Made by a program: the position numbers and the translations under genes. The notes beneath the pieces are model-generated. The model made no database searches. It had not been told where the DNA came from and saw only the letters and a program-made list of their open reading frames with translations. From Nitrospirota bacterium (GTDB lineage: Bacteria > Nitrospinota_A > UBA7883 > JACRGQ01), in the NCBI GenBank assembly GCA_024275775.1, contig JAJRYM010000140.1, positions 1-10,385 on the forward strand: a stretch of 10,385 nucleotides of DNA, read 5' to 3'. Of the stretch, positions 1 through 7,600 are shown piece by piece (within the stretch, counting starts at the first letter, position 1; each line of letters begins with the position of its first letter).

Positions 1-1601
1 CCGTCATGGGATTCTATGATTTTCAGTACGGTAGAAAGTCCCAGCCCAGTTCCGCTTTCTCTTGTTGTGTAGAAAGGTTCGAATATTTTGGTTACGTCGG
101 TTTCCGGAATACCGCAACCGGTATCGGCCACAACCAGTTCGCAGTAATGGCCGTTACCGGCGGCTTCCGCAGGCGACTGAAGGCTGATGGAAATCTTCCC
201 GCCTTCTTTCATGGCTTGGGCAGAATTCAGAAAAAGATTCCATAGAACCTGTTTTAACGCTTCCGGGTCTACGGTAAGTTTTACAGATTTATCCAGCTTC
301 GCATCAATTTCCACCCGGTCCGCAAACTTGGCATCGTTGCAAAACAGGGTGACAGCTTCGTCGATTAGTTCAGCCATGTTTATATTTTCAACCTTTTTCA
401 TGGACGGAGCGGCCGATGAAAGAAAGCGGTTGATTATCCTGTTCAGGCGGTCCGTTTCCCTCAGGATTATGGACATAAGCCTTTTATCGGCGTCCGACGT
501 TCCGGATGAATGCTGAAGCATCTGTATGGAGCCGCTTATCGCGCCGAGCGGGTTGCGTATTTCATGCGCCAGGCCAGCCGAGATTCTGCCGATGGATGCC
601 AGCCTTTCCGCCCGCGTAACGGCGGCTTCCATTTTCCTGAGAGTCGTCACGTCCTGAAAAATAACGATGTACCCCATTATCTTGCCCGCCGAATCCCTTA
701 ACAGCGAAGAGGAGACCGCAAGCTGTTTTGTCTCTCCGCGCGGCGTCACATAAACCGTTTCGGCGCTTACGGATTCGCCGGTATCAGGAGCGGCCGGCGG
801 CAAAAGAGCGTCAATGGGAGTTTGCGTGAAATGCGCTTCAAGCGCGGTTCGTTTTATTTCCCACATTGAGCGCCCAAGCATTTTAAGCGCCGCCTGATTG
901 GCCGAAAGAATTCTTTTTTCAAGGTTAAGCGCCAGAAAACCGCTTCCCATGTTGGCGATTACGTTTTCGTGAAAAGCCTGAAGGTTCGTAAGATCCCTGC
1001 TCTTTGAAAGAAGCGCTATGAAAGTGCTCCTTACCTTTTTCGCAAGTATGTCGCTTAAATATGCGACAAGGAAAAATGCGCCGATGTGCGAGAGAACGGT
1101 GAAAAAAACGAGCCCCGGCGAAAGCGGCTGTACTCCCCCCATGAGCAGAGGCACGGTGTTGATTACGCCGTAATATTCGAAGTTACCCAGCAGGCCGAAA
1201 AGAATGCTGGCGGCGGAAGCTGTTACGTAAGCTGAAGGGGAGGGCAGAACTATAACCGTGGCGATAATCGTAAACATATAGAAAAAGGTGAACGGACTTG
1301 CCACGCCGCCGGCATAGTAAATGATGGCCGTTTCTATGGCCAGGTCGAGGGCGAGCTGGACTGCCAGAAAAAGAGGATAGCGGGAAACAACCTTCAGCAA
1401 AAGCAGATAAACGATGGAGACGAGATACGTGGCGGCCGCGAGCAGGGACAGCACAAACGGAAATCGCAATCCGCCGAGTTCCATCTGGAAAATGACGAGC
1501 AGTCCCAGAAAAAAGGAGATGACGACCATCCTGAAGATGGTCAGCACCTTCATGAGCTGTATCTGCTCTTCCTTTTGGGATGCCTTTAAATCTATGTCCA
1601 C
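1..1601 (-). CDS. pilS: PilS-like membrane sensor histidine kinase (partial, C-terminus outside window)
   Basis: This is a sensor kinase of the two-component class, and 533 residues are visible. Residues about 17-185 form a set of hydrophobic helices (about six), as in PilS. A PAS-like domain follows at about 200-325. The HisKA H-box is AHEIRNPLGAI with phospho-acceptor H346. The ATPase domain shows an N-box (LWNLFLNSAQAM), a G1 box (VADTGCGIP, D493) and a G2 box (GTGLGLSTV); the last residues of the domain are cut off. The start is GTG at 1601. An in-frame TAA lies five codons upstream and a GGAG ribosome site sits just before the GTG; the first ATG would cut off 16 residues. The pilC stop lies 65 bp upstream. 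PilS family members sense pilin in the inner membrane and phosphorylate the sigma-54 activator PilR. The PilS name rests on architecture plus the pilC neighbour; an AtoS/NtrB-like kinase of other function cannot be excluded. Confidence 0.85.
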   Translation of the reverse strand, partial: MDIDLKASQKEEQIQLMKVLTIFRMVVISFFLGLLVIFQMELGGLRFPFVLSLLAAATYLVSIVYLLLLKVVSRYPLFLAVQLALDLAIETAIIYYAGGVASPFTFFYMFTIIATVIVLPSPSAYVTASAASILFGLLGNFEYYGVINTVPLLMGGVQPLSPGLVFFTVLSHIGAFFLVAYLSDILAKKVRSTFIALLSKSRDLTNLQAFHENVIANMGSGFLALNLEKRILSANQAALKMLGRSMWEIKRTALEAHFTQTPIDALLPPAAPDTGESVSAETVYVTPRGETKQLAVSSSLLRDSAGKIMGYIVIFQDVTTLRKMEAAVTRAERLASIGRISAGLAHEIRNPLGAISGSIQMLQHSSGTSDADKRLMSIILRETDRLNRIINRFLSSAAPSMKKVENINMAELIDEAVTLFCNDAKFADRVEIDAKLDKSVKLTVDPEALKQVLWNLFLNSAQAMKEGGKISISLQSPAEAAGNGHYCELVVADTGCGIPETDVTKIFEPFYTTRESGTGLGLSTVLKIIESHD

Positions 1602-1666
1602 AACCGTCTCCGGTTAAAGAAGAAACTGCCCGGAGGCCTGGTATCGGCCGGCCAGGTTACAAAGGG

Positions 1667-2863
1667 TTACGCGCCGGCCCCCATCTGGAAGATCGGCATA
1701 TACATGGCGATAACAACATATCCGATGGTAATCCCCAAAAACACCATAAGCAGAGGCTCCATCATGGCCGTGAGCGCGTCTACAGCATCATCCACTTCCT
1801 GCTCGTAGAAATCCGCGATTTTTGCCATCATAGTATCCAGAGCGCCGGTTTCTTCGCCGACCCCTATCATGTGAACCACCATCATCGGGAAAACACCCTG
1901 ATCTCGTAATGGGTCGGCAAGGCCCTTCCCCTGCTTGATATCGTCGATTATGCCGAGTATGGCCCCTTCGAGCACCTTGTTACCGGCCGTTCTCGCCGTG
2001 ATATCGAGACCTTCGATAATCGGCACGCCGGATGAAATAAGAGTGCCCATGGTGCGGCAGAACTTTGCGACGGAAATTTTCTGCACCAGCATGCCTATTA
2101 CGGGCGCGCGCAAAAGCGCACTATCCACCATCAGGTTTCCCTTCTTAGTCGCGTAAAACTTCTTGAAAAGAACAACAAAGGTCGGCACTAGCAGTACAAA
2201 GACCCACCAGTAACTAATGGCCGCGTCACTGAGCACGATAACGGATCTTGTAATCGCAGGCAGTTCTCTGCCGCCCATCTCTGAGAACATGCCGGCAAAC
2301 TGCGGGATAATGAACACCAGCAGAAAGGTTACAACGGTGCCGGCTATAAAGACGATGCTGGCGGGATAGACCATGGCCGATTTTATTTTGCTTCTAAGGC
2401 CGGCGGATTTTTCTATGTACGAGGCGAGCCTGTTGAAAATGATATCCAGAATGCCGCCGACTTCGCCCGCTTCCACCATATTGCAGAACAGGTCATCGAA
2501 GATAATGGGATGTTTGCGCAGGGCTTCGGCAAAGGTTTCACCCTGCTCCAGCCTCTTCTTAACGTCGAAGGAGGCTTTGCCGAGCATTTTATTTTCCGTG
2601 GCGGTGCCGAGTATGTCCAGACATTTTACAAGCGGCAGGCCGGCATCGATCATTACGGAAAACTGCCTTACGAATACGACTATATCCTTTAAGCCCGGCG
2701 ACGGCCCTTTACCGCCGAACAGATCTTTCGGTTTTTCCTTGAGTGAAATGGGAGTTATGCGCTGTTTTTTTAGCATCGCCTCCGCATGTTCCAGATTATC
2801 GGCCTCGAGCTCTCCCTTTTTTACGCCAATTCTGGTTTCGTATTTATAAACGAATTCAGGCAT
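1667..2863 (-). CDS. pilC: PilC, type IV pilus inner-membrane platform protein
   Basis: This is the GspF/PilC-family polytopic protein that couples the PilB and PilT ATPases to pilus assembly and retraction at the inner membrane. At 398 aa it is close to the usual length of about 400. The two tandem T2SSF domains are visible. The first, about 65-190, carries DAGLPLVKCLD (73-83) and EAGEVGGILD (131-140). The second, about 268-391, carries the matching SSGVPIIEGLD (277-287) and GVGEETGALD (334-343). Hydrophobic segments lie at about 165-188, 218-236 and 368-391, the standard three-helix layout. A short N-terminal cytoplasmic domain (1-60) precedes them. Its ATG shares its A with the TGA of the upstream cyclic-nucleotide-binding-domain gene, which implies translational coupling. 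The pilS-like kinase follows after 65 bp. It could in principle be a type II secretion GspF, but the pilT and pilS neighbours favour the pilus. Confidence 0.95.
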   Translation of the reverse strand: MPEFVYKYETRIGVKKGELEADNLEHAEAMLKKQRITPISLKEKPKDLFGGKGPSPGLKDIVVFVRQFSVMIDAGLPLVKCLDILGTATENKMLGKASFDVKKRLEQGETFAEALRKHPIIFDDLFCNMVEAGEVGGILDIIFNRLASYIEKSAGLRSKIKSAMVYPASIVFIAGTVVTFLLVFIIPQFAGMFSEMGGRELPAITRSVIVLSDAAISYWWVFVLLVPTFVVLFKKFYATKKGNLMVDSALLRAPVIGMLVQKISVAKFCRTMGTLISSGVPIIEGLDITARTAGNKVLEGAILGIIDDIKQGKGLADPLRDQGVFPMMVVHMIGVGEETGALDTMMAKIADFYEQEVDDAVDALTAMMEPLLMVFLGITIGYVVIAMYMPIFQMGAGA

Positions 2864-3282
2864 CAGTCCGCATTTTCCTTAATCGAATAGGCGTCGAGCA
2901 CCTTTTTCGTTTCCTGCAGTTTCAGGGCGATCATGGCAAGTTTGCCTGTTACCAGCCTGAACCTGTCCACCATCGAATCTATAATGATTTTCATGTCGTC
3001 CGGGCATTCAGCATAAAGCTCTTTAAAACGGGCTCTGTCAATAATGCCGAGCGCCACATCTCCTCGGGCGGTAGCCGTTGCGGAACGCACCGTATCCTGA
3101 AACAGCCCCATTTCGCCGAAAATATCGCCTTTCTGCAAAAGGCCTACGGTTACCGTTCTAGGGCCGACCTTTTTAGAAATGGCCACCTCGCCGGACAAAA
3201 CGACGTAGGCCTTCTGGCTCATGATTCCTTCGGTAATAATTACCTGCTTATCCATGTACCTTTCGACAACCGGAGTTTCCAT
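2863..3282 (-). CDS. Small cyclic nucleotide-binding domain protein in pilus operon
   Basis: This 139-aa protein is little more than one cNMP-binding (CAP_ED) fold. The phosphate-binding cassette is recognisable: FGEMG at 55-59 followed by R66-S67-A68-T69. The Glu and Arg that normally contact the ribose and phosphate of cAMP or cGMP are therefore both present. The glycine-rich turns before it (LSGEV 29-33, LQKGD 49-53) also fit the family. The tail from about 95 is helical and contains no recognisable DNA-binding helix-turn-helix, so it is not a CRP-type transcription factor as it stands. The ATG overlaps the TGA of the zinc-ribbon gene upstream by one base, and its own TGA overlaps the pilC start in the same way. 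The likely role is a stand-alone ligand sensor or adaptor for the pilus motor; the partner and the ligand are not shown by the sequence. Confidence 0.85.
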   Translation of the reverse strand: METPVVERYMDKQVIITEGIMSQKAYVVLSGEVAISKKVGPRTVTVGLLQKGDIFGEMGLFQDTVRSATATARGDVALGIIDRARFKELYAECPDDMKIIIDSMVDRFRLVTGKLAMIALKLQETKKVLDAYSIKENAD

Positions 3283-3926
3283 CAGGCTCTTCCAAGCGCG
3301 ACCAGCGTTTCAAAGAAAATCCTGTAATTCAGCTCGTGCTCGGCAATAGCGGGTTTGAGCATGCGCACCACGCCGTCGCCCTCTTTCGCGTAATCGTCGG
3401 AAGAAAGCACCATGTTCACGCTCAGCGCGAACGCCTGCATTCCGTTCAATGACTTCACATCGGGACTGATATATAAAACGAAAGTCTTTCTTCGTATATC
3501 CATTGTGGCGTTCTGAAGCGTTTGCAGAATAGACAAACCGTCGTGAAGCTCCTTTTCAAAATCGGCGGTAATAATAATTAAATCGTATTTATTAAAGCGA
3601 AGGTTCTTGTTTGCCTCGGCATGTGTTCCGGGGGTATGCACCTGGTATCCCATTTTTTCAGCCAGCGCTTTTAGCGGGCCGGAATCGGTATGACATACCA
3701 TCGCTCCCGGTTTATCCGAATCCGGGCTGAAGGTCTCGGTCTTCACGTCCTCATCGGTTGAAACCAACTGATCGGGCGGCGGAGGCGGAGGGGCGGATTT
3801 TTCTTCCCTTGTTACGGTTATTTTTTCCTTGCAGGCGGGACAGCTGAAACTTACCGTTTTGCCGAGCGGAAGTTTTTCATCCGGAACATTTAATTTTTTC
3901 TGGCAGTTCTGGCAGACTATTTCCAT
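3282..3926 (-). CDS. Zinc-ribbon / proline linker / pseudo-receiver protein in pilus operon
   Basis: This 214-aa protein has three parts. Residues 1-40 are an MJ0042-type zinc ribbon with CxxC pairs C5/C8 and C29/C32 around PDEKLPLG. Residues about 41-70 are an acidic, proline-rich linker including six consecutive prolines at 46-51. From about 73 the protein resembles a CheY-like receiver fold (GAMVCHTDSGPLKALAEKMGY, then YDLIIITADFE, then FVLYIS). Where a true receiver has the phospho-accepting Asp after the hydrophobic third strand, this one reads LIIIT, so the acceptor looks replaced by Thr. It is probably a non-phosphorylated protein-interaction module. It begins 3 bp after the pilT stop and overlaps the next start by one base, so it is made together with PilT, the cyclic-nucleotide-binding-domain protein and PilC. 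The function is unknown; an adaptor of the pilus motor is an inference from position only. Confidence 0.8.
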   Translation of the reverse strand: MEIVCQNCQKKLNVPDEKLPLGKTVSFSCPACKEKITVTREEKSAPPPPPPDQLVSTDEDVKTETFSPDSDKPGAMVCHTDSGPLKALAEKMGYQVHTPGTHAEANKNLRFNKYDLIIITADFEKELHDGLSILQTLQNATMDIRRKTFVLYISPDVKSLNGMQAFALSVNMVLSSDDYAKEGDGVVRMLKPAIAEHELNYRIFFETLVALGRA

Positions 3927-3929
3927 AGC

Positions 3930-5132
3930 TTATTTTTTCCTTCTCTTCATCGGTTTTGCAAGCATATCGTTCTCTTCTTCGTATTCTTCATCGAGAGCAA
4001 GCTCTTCGATGTCGGATGTCTTTTCGCCCCTCTCGGCTTTAAGCTTGTCGATGCCTCGGCCTACAACAGCTTTGCGGGAAGCGTATGCCTGCGCGGTCTC
4101 TTCCGTTACCAGGCCTTTTACGTAAGCGTCTATAAGCGAAGAGTCAAAAGTCGTCCAGCCGTACGGTTTGGACGCCTCGATTACCTCGTAGTAGGTCTTG
4201 CCTTCCGACTCTCCATTAAGAATGATATCCTGCACCCGCAGATTCGAGCCCATGATTTCTAGAATCGCCTGGCGCCCTCCTCCGACTTTCGGCACAAGCC
4301 TTTGGCAGACAATCCATCGCACGGTATCCGCAAGCCTTATTCTAATTTGCTTTTCCTCTTCCTGATCGAACATTCCCACTATGCGGTTTATCGTCTGGCC
4401 GGCATTTACGGTATGAAGCGTGCTTACCACAAGATGGCCGGTTTCGGCCGCGCTTAACCCTATGTCAACGGTCTCCCTGTCGCGCATTTCGCCGACAAGA
4501 ATAACTTTCGGAGCCTGCCTGAGCGCCGCTCTCAAACCGGTTGCGAAAGCATCGAAATCTGCTCCCAGCTCCCGCTGGTTAAAAGTTGCCTTTAGTTGTG
4601 GATGCACGAACTCTACAGGATCTTCCAGAGTAACGACATGCACCGATTTGCTCTCGTTGATATGGTTGAGCATGGCGGCAAGCGAAGTTGATTTACCACT
4701 GCCGGTCGCGCCGGTTACCAGCACGATTCCGTTTTTCTCTTCCGCGATTTTCGTGAAAACATCAGGCAGTTTAAGTTCTTCAACGGTGGGAACGCGCGTT
4801 TCCAGTTTGCGCATAACGATGGAATAGGTGGAGCGTTGCGAAAAGACGTTCACCCTGAACCTGGCCTTGCCAACCAGGAAATAGGAGGAATCGCACGATC
4901 CTTCGCGCAAAAGAATATCCGTTAAACGCCTGTCGCTGTTTACAAGCATCATGACCATCTGTTCCGTCTGGTAAGGCGTAAGCTTTTCAACGGTGGGAGA
5001 AATTGCCACCGGCACAAGCTGGCCGGAACTTTCCACCTGCAACGGTTTGCCGACCGTCATATTGAGATCGGAAACGTTAGGATACGCTTCAAGCATTGTC
5101 GTTAGAATATAGTCAAGGTCGGACTGTCTCAT
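3930..5132 (-). CDS. pilT: PilT-family type IV pilus retraction ATPase
   Basis: This is a hexameric secretion ATPase of the PilT/PilU branch, which powers pilus retraction from the cytoplasmic face. In its 400 aa all key motifs are intact: Walker A GATGSGKST (141-149, K147), Asp box VVTLEDPVEF (166-175), Walker B VILVGEMRDRET (210-221, E215) and His box HTVNAGQTINRI (240-251). The N-terminal PAS-like domain (1-115) is the short PilT form, not the long N1 domain of PilB. After about 300 the sequence departs from PilT, with a PilU-like stretch (YGWTTFDSSLIDAYVKG). It ends in a charged tail rich in Glu, then Lys and Arg (KRRKK). A PilU paralogue is therefore possible. The ATG at 5132 has a strong GGGGG ribosome site (5138-5142). 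It is first in the operon with the zinc-ribbon, cyclic-nucleotide-binding-domain, pilC and pilS genes. Confidence 0.9.
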   Translation of the reverse strand: MRQSDLDYILTTMLEAYPNVSDLNMTVGKPLQVESSGQLVPVAISPTVEKLTPYQTEQMVMMLVNSDRRLTDILLREGSCDSSYFLVGKARFRVNVFSQRSTYSIVMRKLETRVPTVEELKLPDVFTKIAEEKNGIVLVTGATGSGKSTSLAAMLNHINESKSVHVVTLEDPVEFVHPQLKATFNQRELGADFDAFATGLRAALRQAPKVILVGEMRDRETVDIGLSAAETGHLVVSTLHTVNAGQTINRIVGMFDQEEEKQIRIRLADTVRWIVCQRLVPKVGGGRQAILEIMGSNLRVQDIILNGESEGKTYYEVIEASKPYGWTTFDSSLIDAYVKGLVTEETAQAYASRKAVVGRGIDKLKAERGEKTSDIEELALDEEYEEENDMLAKPMKRRKK

Positions 5133-5157
5133 TTTTACCCCCTGTTATTTACAGTGT

Positions 5158-5186
5158 ATTTTCCCTTTCAAAACGGTTATCGTCAA
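5158..5186 (-). promoter_or_regulatory. Predicted sigma-70 promoter of the pilT operon
   Basis: On the minus strand the -35 box TTGACG (5186-5181) is followed after 17 bases by GAAAAT (5163-5158), a modest -10 match. Transcription would start near 5150 and give a leader of about 20 bases carrying the GGGGG ribosome site. The -35 is good and the -10 is weak; TACACT (5158-5153) is an alternative -10 but with a long 22-base spacer. Confidence 0.45.
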
Positions 5187-5271
5187 GTCCCGCCGTTCGG
5201 CAGGGCAAATAATATTCCGCATTCACGACTGTAAGATTTATATTATCGCATGAGGCCACGCCGGTTGCCTG

Positions 5272-5715
5272 TTAATATTTTAGCTCCGCCGGACTCTTCG
5301 GCGCCAGCGCGTGGCGCGCGATTATGGTTTCCGTCGTTTCCTCCAAAAGCTGTTTTTTACCGGCTCTTTTTATCCGAGCGCGCCATTTGGCCAAAAGGCT
5401 CGAATCCACCGGCGGTTTATGTTCAAAATATTCATACCCGCAAAGAAATTGCCAATAAGGGTTTTCAACCCATTTGAGAACAACATCGTTGTCGCTTAAT
5501 TGAAAACCGGTCTTCAACAAATGAAGCCCCAACAGCAGGCGGGTAGGTTTTGCCGGACGGCCAAGGCCGTCGCTGTAAATGGCGCCGAGGGTTTCCTCCA
5601 AAGCCGGCCAGTCAATGCTTTCGGCCAGCTTGTAAAGAGGGTGATGAGAGTTTAAAAGTCCTGAGAGGGGCGCCCTGAATAATTCCCTCTGGCCTTTTTT
5701 CTTTTTAGCACGCAT
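5272..5715 (-). pseudogene. N-terminal remnant of an IS5-family transposase
   Basis: The 147 codons match the N-terminal part of IS5-group transposases of the kind that begin with a basic start (MRAKKKK) and a DUF772 domain. Recognisable stretches are GRPAKPTRLLLGLHLLK, WVENPYWQFLCGYEYFEHKPP and SLLAKWRARI. Full-length relatives have roughly 400 or more residues. This copy stops (AELKY, then TAA) just where the family should reach its first catalytic Asp (the VDTTV region), so the whole DDE catalytic domain is missing and the protein cannot transpose. The start is supported by a GGGAG ribosome site about 5 bases upstream of the ATG at 5715. I found no C-terminal remnant, target duplication or matching terminal inverted repeats in the flanks. 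It sits between parB and the pilT operon and is a scar of insertion and deletion. Repurposing of the N-terminal domain is possible but nothing here shows it. Confidence 0.8.
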
Positions 5716-5745
5716 ACCGGCTCCCGCAATACACCACGCAGTTCA

Positions 5746-5772
5746 ATGGCCATTGCCTCGCCGCAATGCCAT
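5746..5772. repeat. Imperfect inverted repeat (hairpin) upstream of the transposase remnant
   Basis: ATGG-C-CATTGC (5746-5756) pairs with GCAATGCCAT (5763-5772). This gives ten base pairs with one bulged C and a six-base loop (CTCGCC). No T-run follows on either strand, so it does not look like an intrinsic terminator. It lies 31 bp upstream of the transposase remnant start and may be part of the old element's end or a REP-like sequence; its role is not known. Confidence 0.5.
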
Positions 5773-5846
5773 GCGTGAATGAAACAGTAAAATGCAAAAA
5801 AGTGTTTATGCGCTATCCCCGCAAGGTGAAAAATCTATTACCCATA

Positions 5847-6677
5847 TCAACCCAAATGCTCCATGATGCGATCCAAATCTTCATTTGAATAATACTCGAT
5901 TATTATCTTTCCTCCCTTTTTTCCGCTCGGCTTTATTGCCACCCTCGTGGAGAGACTTTTTTGCATTGTGTCCGCCAAATCCCTCAAAAACGGGTCGGCA
6001 GATGGAGCTGGTCTCTTTTTTACCAGTTTACGCCTTGTTTTGGCCTCCACGTCACGCACGTTCAAGCCGTATTTCAGAATCTGTTTTCGCATCTCCAGCA
6101 TCGCCGGCACGGTTTCACACGCCAAAAGCGCTCTGGCGTGCCCCATCGTCAGTTTTTTCTGTTCAATATCATGCTGAATTTCAGCGGGCAGTTTCAGCAA
6201 ACGAAGCATGTTGGCTATTGATGACCTTTCTTTGCCCACTTTCCTGCCGACCTCATCCTGTGTAAGGCCGAACTGATCTATTAACTGCCTGTAAGCGTTG
6301 GCTTCTTCCATTGGGTTGAGGTCTTCCCGCTGTACGTTTTCAATAATCGCCAGCTCCAGACTGTCTTCGTTGCCGACATCTTTCACTATTGCAGGGACAG
6401 TTTCAAACTCCAGAAGACGGCAGGCGCGAACCCGTCTTTCGCCCGCTATTAATTCATAGCCGCCGTCAGCAGGTTTTAAGAGAACAGGCTGGATGACCCC
6501 TTTTTCCCTGATTGACGAAGCCAGCTCTTTAATGCCGGCATCCTCAAACCTTGTCCGTGGCTGATAACTATTTGTTTTAATAGAAGTTAGCTGGATATCT
6601 TGTATTCTACCACCCTCTTTGGCCTTCTTGGGTATAAGGGCCTGAATACCTTTACCTAGCGCTTGTCTCGATTTCAT
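5847..6677 (-). CDS. parB: ParB, chromosome-partitioning CTPase / parS-binding protein
   Basis: This is the Spo0J/ParB partner of the ParA just upstream. It binds parS, hydrolyses CTP and spreads as a DNA clamp. The 276 aa contain an N-terminal ParA-interacting segment (KSRQALGKGIQALIP, 2-16) and the CTP-binding motifs GERRVRA (79-85) and ENVQREDLNP (113-122). A helix-turn-helix follows around 137-161 (GLTQDEVGRKVGKERSSIAN), with LTMGHARALL at 176-185 and a basic linker and C-terminal dimerisation segment at 225-276. The chosen start is ATG at 6677, because ParB proteins begin with this MKSRQALGKG motif and a GGGGGG ribosome site lies 4 bases upstream; a longer frame from the ATG at 6701 adds eight residues of no family character. 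It overlaps the parA end by 26 bases, so the two are co-translated from one operon. The perfect parS upstream of parA is its predicted target. Confidence 0.95.
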   Translation of the reverse strand: MKSRQALGKGIQALIPKKAKEGGRIQDIQLTSIKTNSYQPRTRFEDAGIKELASSIREKGVIQPVLLKPADGGYELIAGERRVRACRLLEFETVPAIVKDVGNEDSLELAIIENVQREDLNPMEEANAYRQLIDQFGLTQDEVGRKVGKERSSIANMLRLLKLPAEIQHDIEQKKLTMGHARALLACETVPAMLEMRKQILKYGLNVRDVEAKTRRKLVKKRPAPSADPFLRDLADTMQKSLSTRVAIKPSGKKGGKIIIEYYSNEDLDRIMEHLG

Positions 6678-7470
6678 TTTCCCCCCGTATATTTTGGTCA
6701 ACCGTATTTCCGCCCTGCCGTCTGATTAGCTCCCTGGCCAGCTCAATATAAGCCTCCGACCCTTTTGATTTAGGGTCGTACATCTGTATCGGAAGGCCAT
6801 GGCTCGGAGATTCCGCCAGACGCACATTTCTTGGTATAACCGTTTTAAATACATCGTCTTTAAAATGCTTTCGAACCTCATACACCACTTGGTTGGCGAG
6901 TGTTGTTCGGCTGTCATACATGGTAAACAGGATTCCTTCAATTTCAAGAGAGGGATTGGCGCTGTCGCGCACCCTTTCTATGGTATTCATAAGAAGTTTA
7001 AGTCCTTCGAGGGCGTAATACTCTGTTTGCAAAGGAATTATTACCGAATCGGCGGCTACCAGCCCGTTAAGCGTGAGCAGGCCCAGCGATGGCGGGCAAT
7101 CTATGATAATGAAATCAAAACCGTCGCTCAGGTGTTTTATTATTCTTTTAAGGCGAAGTTCCCGCCCTTCGCCGGCAATAAGCTCAAGCTCCGCTCCAAT
7201 GAGATTAATATCGGCGGGGATTAGAAACAGGGAATCAACCGGCGTTTTGCAAACCAAACCGTTATCGATATTCTGATTTATAAGGGCGTTGTAAATACTT
7301 GTATCGGCGTCAGGTTGATGACCAAGGCCGGAAGTCGTGTTGGCTTGAGGATCAATATCGACAAGAAGGATTTTTTTTCCCGCCATGGCCAGGCAGGCAC
7401 CCAGATTGATGGCGGTTGTAGTTTTGCCCACCCCGCCTTTTTGATTGGAAACGGCAATCGTCTTGTTCAC
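6652..7470 (-). CDS. parA: ParA, chromosome-partitioning ATPase (Soj family)
   Basis: This MinD/ParA-type Walker ATPase drives movement of ParB-parS complexes along the nucleoid. The 272 aa start with the deviant Walker A box KGGVGKTTT at 11-19 (signature K11, catalytic K16). Next come LLVDIDPQAN (35-44, D40) and the Walker B region FIIIDCPPSLG (120-130, D124). The protein begins only ten residues before Walker A and lacks an N-terminal helix-turn-helix, so it is the short chromosomal type and not the long P1-plasmid type. The start is GTG at 7470. It is fixed by a TAA codon directly in front of it, and no good ribosome site is visible. ParB follows with a 26-base overlap, and a perfect parS lies about 50 bp upstream. 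The parS and the surrounding housekeeping genes favour a chromosomal locus over a plasmid. Confidence 0.95.
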   Translation of the reverse strand: MNKTIAVSNQKGGVGKTTTAINLGACLAMAGKKILLVDIDPQANTTSGLGHQPDADTSIYNALINQNIDNGLVCKTPVDSLFLIPADINLIGAELELIAGEGRELRLKRIIKHLSDGFDFIIIDCPPSLGLLTLNGLVAADSVIIPLQTEYYALEGLKLLMNTIERVRDSANPSLEIEGILFTMYDSRTTLANQVVYEVRKHFKDDVFKTVIPRNVRLAESPSHGLPIQMYDPKSKGSEAYIELARELIRRQGGNTVDQNIRGENEIETSAR

Positions 7471-7498
7471 TTATCGGCAAGCTTACCAGTCATACCGA

Positions 7499-7514
7499 TT
7501 CGTATCAATACGAA
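7499..7514. promoter_or_regulatory. Perfect palindrome between parS and parA (operator or leader hairpin candidate)
   Basis: TTCGTAT (7499-7505) and ATACGAA (7508-7514) are exact inverted repeats with a CA spacer. The site lies 29 bp before the parA GTG and 5 bp from parS. It could be an operator half-site pair or fold in the parA leader. On the transcribed strand the T-run precedes it, so it is not a terminator. On the minus strand a TTGATA within it could also act as a -35, but no good -10 follows. Confidence 0.4.
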
Positions 7515-7518
7515 AAAA

Positions 7519-7534
7519 TGTTTCACGTGAAACA
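7519..7534. promoter_or_regulatory. parS: parS centromere site
   Basis: The 16 bases TGTTTCACGTGAAACA are a perfect palindrome. They equal the well-known bacterial chromosomal parS consensus first described for Bacillus subtilis Spo0J. The site lies 49 bp upstream of parA, in the gap between the ispH-ubiA stop and parA. ParB of this locus is expected to nucleate here and spread, and it may also affect parAB expression. Confidence 0.95.
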
Positions 7535-7600
7535 TTGCCTGCCGGCACGCCCTGCCCCGGTTCGCCTGCTACCAGTCAACCACCTGAAACTAAATGGCTT

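Noticed and set aside
1637..1656. CCTGG/CCAGG inverted repeat between pilC and pilS
   Set aside because: A five-pair stem with no T-run on either strand; not convincing as a terminator or operator.
5803..5823. Terminator after parB (TGCG/CGCA hairpin then T-run on the minus strand)
   Set aside because: The stem is only four pairs and the T-run begins several bases away; too weak to call.
6678..6701. Longer parB start at the ATG at 6701
   Set aside because: The extra eight residues have no family character, while the ATG at 6677 gives the conserved MKSRQALGKG start and has a GGGGGG ribosome site.
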